A stretch of 64,000 nt of DNA, taken from Tethya wilhelma (taxonomy: Eukaryota; Porifera; Demospongiae; Tethyida; Tethyidae). A program made the position numbers and the translations under genes. Every line of letters begins with the position of its first letter. The stretch's first letter is position 1. Below are positions 63,301-64,000 of the stretch, piece by piece. A model generated the notes under the pieces. That model had not been told where the DNA came from. It ran no database searches and was given only the letters and a program-made list of their open reading frames with translations. The stretch is taken from NCBI GenBank assembly GCA_964030475.1, contig CAXIPT010000001.1, positions 17,280,269 to 17,344,268 of the forward strand. The letters are read 5' to 3'.

Positions 63301-63900
63301 TCCATACAGTGGACACCACAACTGGAGGTGCTGCAGATGTCCTTACCGAGGATGCAGTGGCTACAATCTCGATTCCTTCGGCTCTTTACGACCTATTCAA
63401 TTCTACTGAGGTGGCCATTGCACACATGTTCACCTATTACGAAACTCCTAGTTTGTTTCCTCTTCGATCGGATGGCTCTGCTATCGCAACGCCTGTCATT
63501 GGTGCCATTGTAGGAGGCCAAACATTCACAAATCTCTCGGAACCTGTTGTTGTCCATTTTCAGTTTCTATTACCAGTAAGAGACAAGTATATTGTATACA
63601 TCTACATGTATTAATTTTTTATATTGTTGTAATCTCATGCAATAAAATTGATTTACAGCCTGAAAGTTTTACCAGTGAAAGATGTGTTAGCTGGAACTTT
63701 GAAGATAAAGGTACCTGTTTGCCACACATTATGAATGCATTCATAATACAATCATGAATAATGATGTGATCATCATGTATGCGTATATGTACATGTGCAT
63801 TCAAGAATGGACGACTGAAGGGTGTTCCACACTGGTTGGTCCTAATCGAACTGAAGTTGAGTGTCTTTGCAACCATCTCACAAACTTTGGCTGCCTAGTG
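20988..63900 (+). CDS. Gene C: giant Calx-beta adhesion-GPCR-like receptor with two HRM and two GAIN-GPS units (7TM beyond window)
   Basis: A chain of over 100 phase-compatible exons begins with a leader at 20988 and is still open at the right edge. Order: signal peptide, Calx-beta x2, Ig, six Calx-beta (the last incomplete), [assembly break], EGF run, Ig, unnamed module, HRM 1, about 37 Calx-beta, GAIN 1 with GPS 1, two EGF, HRM 2, GAIN 2 with GPS 2. Around 6,500 residues are visible, close to vertebrate ADGRV1/VLGR1 in size. No stop-plus-new-leader pair was found inside. The pentraxin and EPTP repeats of VLGR1 were not seen, so it may have become VLGR1-like independently. Three interruptions (26695-28798, 33801-40301, 54229-55877) make full continuity uncertain; it could be two genes. 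Expected at the cell surface as a long calcium-stiffened stalk. Confidence 0.65.
22345..22650 (+). other. Gene C Ig-like domain 1
   Basis: A single 306-nt exon codes about 102 residues with Ig spacing: Cys in [11 protein letters not shown], an extended middle region ([12 protein letters not shown]), Cys in [10 protein letters not shown], and a closing strand [13 protein letters not shown]. It separates Calx-beta b and c. Confidence 0.6.
22798..26684 (+). other. Gene C Calx-beta c to h (h lacks its second half)
   Basis: Exon pairs: c 22798-22944/23167-23379; d 23676-23861/24370-24576; e 24655-24813/25001-25216; f 25318-25461/25566-25775; g 25988-26134/26236-26463; h 26532-26684 only. Second halves carry acidic motifs such as [26 protein letters not shown] and [13 protein letters not shown]. 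Repeats d and g have no Cys in either half; the others have one in each. Repeat d has an atypical first half ([15 protein letters not shown]). After h the sequence reaches a single N (26694) and the matching second half is missing. Confidence 0.82.
24820..24914. repeat. (TG)n microsatellite at a donor site
   Basis: The intron after the first exon of Calx-beta e starts GTGCATG and then continues as TG units with GC interruptions for about 95 bp. Confidence 0.95.
26694..26694. other. Single N: left edge of inverted block
   Basis: One ambiguous base 10 bp after the donor of Calx-beta h. To its right the coding strand switches to minus. Read as a contig join rather than a base-call error, because a second single N closes the inverted block at 28799. 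Confidence 0.6.
26912..28729 (-). CDS. Three Calx-beta domains on the opposite strand (probable inverted contig of gene C)
   Basis: Six minus-strand exons: 28592-28729, 28241-28465, 28026-28172, 27714-27929, 27311-27460, 26912-27136. They form three complete Calx-beta domains in the same half-domain pattern as gene C. Motifs include [10 protein letters not shown] with [26 protein letters not shown] with [13 protein letters not shown], and [11 protein letters not shown] with [15 protein letters not shown]. There is no start, leader or stop, so this is not a separate gene. The block lies between single Ns at 26694 and 28799 inside gene C. The simplest reading is a contig placed backwards; a real inversion is the alternative. 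Confidence 0.75.
28799..28799. other. Single N: right edge of inverted block
   Basis: The ambiguous base lies between the minus-strand Calx-beta block and a plus-strand EGF exon that begins in mid-domain. The bases just right of it are the start of a 131-bp exact repeat of 29290-29420, a likely cause of an assembly break. Confidence 0.6.
28800..29871 (+). other. Gene C run of nine EGF-like domains
   Basis: One long open exon codes nine EGF-like domains; the first is cut at its N-terminus by the N at 28799. Most have the calcium-binding signature DxxEC at the start ([51 protein letters not shown]). The last is [14 protein letters not shown], and the exon ends at a GTAAGT donor after CDI. Repeats 2, 3, 4 and 6 are nearly alike, and 28800-28930 equals 29290-29420, so copies were made or homogenised recently. 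Such runs form a rigid calcium-bound rod. Confidence 0.87.
30050..30554 (+). other. Gene C Ig-like domain 2
   Basis: Exons 30050-30172 and 30345-30554 code an Ig-like domain split in mid-domain: [16 protein letters not shown] with Trp in ILAWI, then [20 protein letters not shown]. The pattern D.G.Y.C is a clear Ig signature. It matches the second Ig of gene A (862-1279) in sequence and in exon layout. Confidence 0.8.
30734..31275 (+). other. Gene C copy of the unnamed three-exon module
   Basis: Exons 30734-30855 (122 nt), 30916-30980 (65 nt) and 31103-31275 (173 nt) code about 120 residues with no family I recognise. Motifs are [31 protein letters not shown] and [13 protein letters not shown]. 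These line up with AFVRFSFPTVERL, LQTVDCKFLS and DRVECRIN of gene A 152-654. Intron phases 1-0-2-1 agree in both genes. It lies between Ig and HRM, a place that in other adhesion GPCRs can hold linker or SEA-like domains. Confidence 0.65.
31355..31546 (+). other. Gene C HRM (hormone receptor motif) domain 1
   Basis: A single 192-nt exon codes an HRM-like domain: [20 protein letters not shown], then [31 protein letters not shown]. The W..T.AG..A..PC and R.CD....W order is the family pattern. In most adhesion GPCRs an HRM directly precedes the GAIN domain; here about 37 Calx-beta domains come between them. Confidence 0.8.
31758..33799 (+). other. Gene C Calx-beta 1 to 4 and start of 5
   Basis: Exon pairs: 1 31758-31916/31981-32175; 2 32249-32389/32449-32640; 3 32717-32875/32931-33136; 4 33237-33377/33441-33641; 5 begins 33719-33799. 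Acidic motifs include [31 protein letters not shown] and [15 protein letters not shown]. Repeat 2 has an extra Cys in each half (CVFC in the first; an additional VCEG in the second). Exon 5 stops in mid-domain at the N at 33800 and resumes at 40312. Confidence 0.87.
33800..33800. other. Single N inside a Calx-beta exon
   Basis: The open exon of Calx-beta 5 runs up to this N (ending near VNVRVC), and the bases to its right no longer continue the domain. The other half of the same exon appears at 40312, after an N10 gap. Confidence 0.7.
33819..34052 (+). CDS. Unidentified C-terminal coding tail (partial)
   Basis: An open frame of 77 codons ends at a TAG at 34050-34052. It is rich in Ser, Pro, Lys and Arg ([18 protein letters not shown], ending TRTKRKLQ) and has no family I recognise. 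An in-frame stop just upstream means its true 5' edge would be a splice acceptor or the contig end. It could be the last exon of a gene from another locus or a chance frame. Confidence 0.3.
   Translation, partial: KWKKASGRKLRKPSPPKTTDSESSSNDLDVSCSRRIDYTIRDGVPGLSVYRRNPNPKWSPITPSPVASRTRTKRKLQ
34167..34191. repeat. (TAA)n microsatellite
   Basis: About eight TAA units immediately left of the MITE and Ginger left ends. Confidence 0.85.
34198..34330 (+). repeat. Ginger left terminal inverted repeat
   Basis: The outer ~55 bp match the right end in inverse orientation with scattered differences. Inside are several short direct and inverted copies of a GAATTTGGTCCGGGGGAC-like unit, which could be transposase-binding sites. 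It ends near GAGAATTTGGTCCGGCAG. Confidence 0.75.
34517..38041 (-). CDS. Ginger transposase with integrase, GPY/F-like, Ulp1 protease and PHD domains
   Basis: Nine minus-strand exons, all multiples of three: 37859-38041, 37606-37770, 37299-37544, 37074-37205, 36442-37014, 36304-36378, 36048-36239, 35904-35984, 34517-35818; 982 residues. Order: N-terminal region, H2C2 zinc finger ([18 protein letters not shown]), DDE integrase core with D in [11 protein letters not shown] in ILSDNGKEF and E in [11 protein letters not shown], then a GPF motif ([12 protein letters not shown]). After an acidic linker and a Pro-rich repeat region comes a C48-type protease with His in GRGHWLTV, Asp in VYVYDSL and Cys in [16 protein letters not shown] finger closes it ([27 protein letters not shown]). 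All catalytic residues are present. Cut-and-paste transposition is the expected role. Confidence 0.83.
35337..35694. repeat. ~60-bp minisatellite coding Pro-rich repeats in the Ginger gene
   Basis: About six tandem units of roughly 45-63 bp code [24 protein letters not shown] peptides in the last transposase exon. Unit lengths keep the frame. Three middle units are nearly identical, which suggests recent expansion. The plus-strand open frames here are shadows of this repeat. Confidence 0.85.
38317..38451 (-). repeat. Ginger right terminal inverted repeat
   Basis: Inverse counterpart of the left end. It reads inward from 38451 as TGTCACGGGGAATGTTGTCC and then GGGAATTTGGTCCGGGGGAC. It carries several of the same GGTCC/GGACC subrepeats. 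Confidence 0.75.
38452..38594. mobile_element. Foldback MITE split by the Ginger insertion
   Basis: The inverted ends are long: GGTTCTTAGCGATTT (38464-38478) on the left and its inverse AAATCGCTAAGAACC (38567-38581) on the right. Extending outward, the right end closes as GGTCA (38590-38594). The matching TGACC on the left is found at 34193-34197, on the far side of the Ginger element. The element therefore appears to be about 145 bp with Ginger inserted in its left terminus. No clear target duplication of the MITE itself was seen. Confidence 0.6.
38595..39090. other. Non-coding stretch before the XDH-like gene
   Basis: About 500 bp with no supported gene or RNA. It presumably holds the promoter and 5' UTR of the plus-strand oxidase gene that starts at 39091. 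Confidence 0.4.
39091..40246 (+). CDS. Xanthine dehydrogenase/aldehyde oxidase family, N-terminal part (truncated by gap)
   Basis: Six exons: 39091-39315, 39388-39449, 39517-39615, 39718-39794, 39927-39985, 40048-40246; 240 residues, then a TG repeat and an N10 gap. The first 2Fe-2S domain is complete, with [17 protein letters not shown] and the distal Cys at the exon 1/2 join (INS-CLC). The second 2Fe-2S domain has [17 protein letters not shown] and [17 protein letters not shown]. Then the start of the FAD-binding domain is visible ([26 protein letters not shown]). The family oxidises hypoxanthine/xanthine or aldehydes in the cytosol with molybdopterin; the parts that tell XDH from AOX are missing. 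It ends in mid-gene and does not belong to gene C. Confidence 0.85.
40247..40301. repeat. (GT)n microsatellite ending at the N10 gap
   Basis: The repeat starts exactly at the GT of the donor site of the XDH-like exon and runs into the gap at 40302-40311. A repeat of this kind is a likely cause of the assembly break. Confidence 0.9.
40302..40311. other. Assembly gap (10 N)
   Basis: Ten Ns separate the truncated XDH-like gene from the resumed Calx-beta 5 exon of gene C. Confidence 0.99.
40312..46663 (+). other. Gene C Calx-beta 5 (end) to 17
   Basis: Exon pairs: 5 40312-40388/40452-40646; 6 40715-40858/40924-41124; 7 41195-41332/41454-41651; 8 41771-41911/42011-42211; 9 42285-42431/42501-42704; 10 42776-42910/42992-43195; 11 43294-43440/43522-43727; 12 43790-43930/44001-44213; 13 44283-44417/44492-; 14 -44833/44930-45133; 15 45214-45354/45430-45643; 16 45708-45846/45953-46153; 17 46221-46370/46463-46663. 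First halves typically read VTVGFEQxxYxVxE...VCAVL and end GTAxG; second halves read DYxxL...CVxITIIDDxxxEExExF and end ITDNDG. Repeats 13 and 14 share exon 44492-44833 with no intron between them. Repeat 13 has no Cys in either half. Confidence 0.9.
45904..45947. repeat. (TTTG)n microsatellite
   Basis: About eleven TTTG units lie just before the acceptor of the second exon of Calx-beta 16, within its polypyrimidine tract. Confidence 0.95.
46764..46840 (+). ncRNA. tRNA-like / SINE-like fragment
   Basis: In an intron of gene C, TAGCTCAGTGG (about 46771-46781) matches the Pol III A-box and tRNA D-arm. About 45 bp later GGGTTTGTGGACCTC resembles a decayed B-box/T-arm. The anticodon arm does not fold convincingly, so it is not a functional tRNA. 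A tRNA pseudogene or the head of a tRNA-derived SINE is most likely. Confidence 0.4.
49066..49100. repeat. (TATGTG)n microsatellite
   Basis: About six TATGTG units, decaying into TAGGTG units, lie a few bases past the donor of the first exon of Calx-beta 22. Confidence 0.9.
50579..50631. repeat. Small intronic foldback
   Basis: TTCCCATGCAGGCTC (about 50579-50593) and its near inverse GAGCCTGCATGGAA (about 50618-50631) form a stem of about 14 bp in the intron before Calx-beta 25. Confidence 0.6.
52722..54237 (+). repeat. Direct duplication, copy 1 (1,516 bp)
   Basis: Matches 55774-57289 with a constant offset of 3,052 bp, exons and introns alike; I saw no differences when reading both. It begins at the last codon of the Calx-beta 28 exon and ends where copy 2 enters a TG microsatellite. 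Confidence 0.9.
52826..54228 (+). other. Gene C Calx-beta 29 to 31 (copy 1 of duplicated block)
   Basis: Exons 52826-52962/53030-53230, 53301-53435/53554-53748 and 53811-53951/54018-54228 code three Calx-beta domains (NVCVVASL with [25 protein letters not shown] with [25 protein letters not shown] with [17 protein letters not shown]). After the last donor the sequence leaves gene C and enters acyl-CoA synthetase-like exons, so in this copy the chain does not continue directly. Confidence 0.85.
54290..54400. repeat. Two-copy ~54-bp tandem repeat
   Basis: Two diverged copies of a unit containing GTTAACTGTCCAAGAATA and AGCACAGTT lie side by side in the stretch between copy 1 and the synthetase-like exons. 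Confidence 0.6.
54549..55408 (+). CDS. Acyl-CoA synthetase (AMP-binding, ACSBG-like) fragment, two exons
   Basis: Exons 54549-54658 and 55292-55408 code about 75 residues in frame: [20 protein letters not shown], then [19 protein letters not shown] and [11 protein letters not shown]. The GW.RSGDMG motif is a conserved core of the AMP-forming acyl-CoA synthetase/ligase family, and the [10 protein letters not shown] context recalls the bubblegum (ACSBG) group. Upstream and downstream exons of such an enzyme are absent. It is an isolated piece of an unrelated gene lying between two copies of a gene C block; either a duplicated scrap or a misjoined contig. Confidence 0.75.
54913..55032. mobile_element. 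120-bp foldback element
   Basis: Two ~48-bp arms are inverse complements with few differences. The outer end is GATCGGTAGCCTCGTTCC and the inner arm ends AATATTTTCTTC. It lies in the intron between the two synthetase-like exons. The terminal TAGCCTC.TTCCC recalls the MITE end at 12836, so the two may belong to one family. Confidence 0.7.
55774..57289 (+). repeat. Direct duplication, copy 2 (1,516 bp)
   Basis: Second copy of 52722-54237. It starts abruptly at 55774 in non-coding sequence and ends at the start of a TG repeat at 57290. On its right the gene C Calx-beta chain continues normally, so this copy has the natural right flank, and copy 1 has the natural left flank. Confidence 0.9.
55878..57280 (+). 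other. Gene C Calx-beta 29' to 31' (copy 2)
   Basis: Exons 55878-56014/56082-56282, 56353-56487/56606-56800 and 56863-57003/57070-57280 repeat Calx-beta 29-31 without visible change. The last donor (GTAAGTATAG) opens an intron with a long TG run, and repeat 32 follows in phase. If the block is single in the real genome, repeats 29-31 should be counted once. Confidence 0.85.
57290..57338. repeat. (GT)n microsatellite at a donor site and duplication edge
   Basis: About 24 GT units follow the donor of Calx-beta 31' and mark the exact right end of the 1,516-bp duplication. Confidence 0.95.
57376..60348 (+). other. Gene C Calx-beta 32 to 37
   Basis: Exon pairs: 32 57376-57507/57599-57783; 33 57857-57991/58069-58284; 34 58387-58523/58586-58780; 35 58857-58994/59109-; 36 -59462/59534-59734 (35 and 36 share exon 59109-59462); 37 59866-60000/60149-60348. 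Motifs include VCVSIAGG with [23 protein letters not shown] with [14 protein letters not shown], and ICAVLAG with [15 protein letters not shown]. Repeat 37 ends the Calx-beta array (PATVITRD) and runs at phase 0 into the GAIN 1 helices. Confidence 0.9.
60424..61630 (+). other. Gene C GAIN domain 1 with GPS 1
   Basis: Exons 60424-60570, 60646-60728, 60862-60964, 61034-61306, 61405-61447, 61524-61630. Helical part: [13 protein letters not shown] and [10 protein letters not shown]. Beta part: [45 protein letters not shown] and [15 protein letters not shown] 1 reads [35 protein letters not shown]. The HL/T cleavage site is intact, but the second and fourth family cysteines are absent. No transmembrane segment follows: the next exon is an EGF joined in phase 0. 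This GAIN is therefore internal in the chain. Confidence 0.87.
61707..62023 (+). other. Gene C two EGF-like domains between the GAIN units
   Basis: Exon 61707-61809 codes a short EGF-like domain ([19 protein letters not shown], closing Cys in LLDCI). Exon 61901-62023 codes a standard calcium-binding [22 protein letters not shown], then [18 protein letters not shown]. They form the linker between GPS 1 and HRM 2. Confidence 0.85.
62126..62349 (+). other. Gene C HRM domain 2
   Basis: One exon codes an HRM-like domain: [42 protein letters not shown] and DDLCFTE. The C..W..T....C and R.CD..G.W....C layout fits. It directly precedes GAIN 2, the usual place for HRM in adhesion GPCRs. Confidence 0.8.
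62451..63900 (+). other. Gene C GAIN domain 2 with GPS 2
   Basis: Exons 62451-62654, 62749-62825, 62927-63059, 63170-63233, 63310-63575, 63659-63710, 63806-63900. The beta part shows [52 protein letters not shown] and [13 protein letters not shown] 2 is canonical, with four Cys and [38 protein letters not shown]. By family rule a 7TM domain should follow; the window ends 100 bp later inside an intron. Confidence 0.9.
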
Positions 63901-64000
63901 GTTAGTACAATGTCATTATTACTGTAAATGTGGAAATATTGGCGGTACGTTAAATTTGGTGGTTTGGCGGTCGGTGCAAACCCCCCCAAATTAAATGTGC

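Noticed and set aside
63901..64000. Start of a 7TM exon after GPS 2
   Set aside because: The last 100 bp are intronic by frame and composition; no transmembrane segment is coded before the window ends.

Overview
The window looks like animal nuclear DNA, most likely from a sponge (an Amphimedon-like demosponge; this is inference). Genes are packed closely, with many short GT-AG introns (often 50-250 bp). The proteins are secreted or membrane modular receptors built from Ig, Calx-beta, SRCR, LDLa, EGF, HRM, GAIN/GPS and 7TM domains. SRCR- and Calx-beta-rich receptors of this kind are typical of sponges. CA/TG microsatellites and small foldback elements fill introns. Runs of N mark assembly joins.

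Layout. (1) 152-8742, minus: gene A, the N-terminal ~1,412 residues of a receptor with signal peptide, Ig, Calx-beta, SRCRx2, Calx-beta x2, LDLax2, SRCRx3, Ig and an unnamed module. It runs off the left edge. (2) 9399-18355, minus: gene B, a complete adhesion-type GPCR of ~1,549 residues in 23 exons (signal peptide, Ig, Calx-beta, SRCRx3, Calx-beta, LDLa, GAIN, GPS, 7TM, cytoplasmic tail). A and B are tandem paralogues. (3) 18476-20296, plus: a small ACBD3/GCP60-like Golgi protein (ACB plus GOLD domains), divergent from gene B across only 120 bp. (4) 20988 to beyond the right edge, plus: gene C, a giant chain with about 45 recognisable Calx-beta repeats, Ig domains, a run of EGFs, two HRM domains and two complete GAIN-GPS units. 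About 6,500 residues are visible, a size comparable to vertebrate ADGRV1/VLGR1. Its 7TM part, if present, lies to the right of the window.

Gene C is interrupted three times in this assembly. Block 26695-28798 carries three Calx-beta domains on the opposite strand between two single Ns. Block 33801-40301 sits inside one Calx-beta exon and carries a coding tail, a complete Ginger-type DNA transposon nested in a foldback MITE, and the 5' part of a xanthine dehydrogenase/aldehyde oxidase gene cut at a TG repeat and an N gap. A 1,516-bp block coding three Calx-beta domains is present twice, apparently identical, around two exons of an acyl-CoA synthetase. The first two look like scaffolding errors. 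The third may be one too, or a real segmental duplication.

Working together: genes A, B and C look like a local cluster of large cell-surface adhesion receptors assembled from phase-1 exons. Observations most worth follow-up are the tandem GAIN-GPS units in one chain, an unnamed three-exon module shared by genes A and C, the paired gain and loss of cysteines across Calx-beta halves, and the intact Ginger element with perfect 4-bp target duplications. Splice sites were placed by eye from GT/AG signals, reading frame and domain alignment, so individual boundaries may be off by a few bases.
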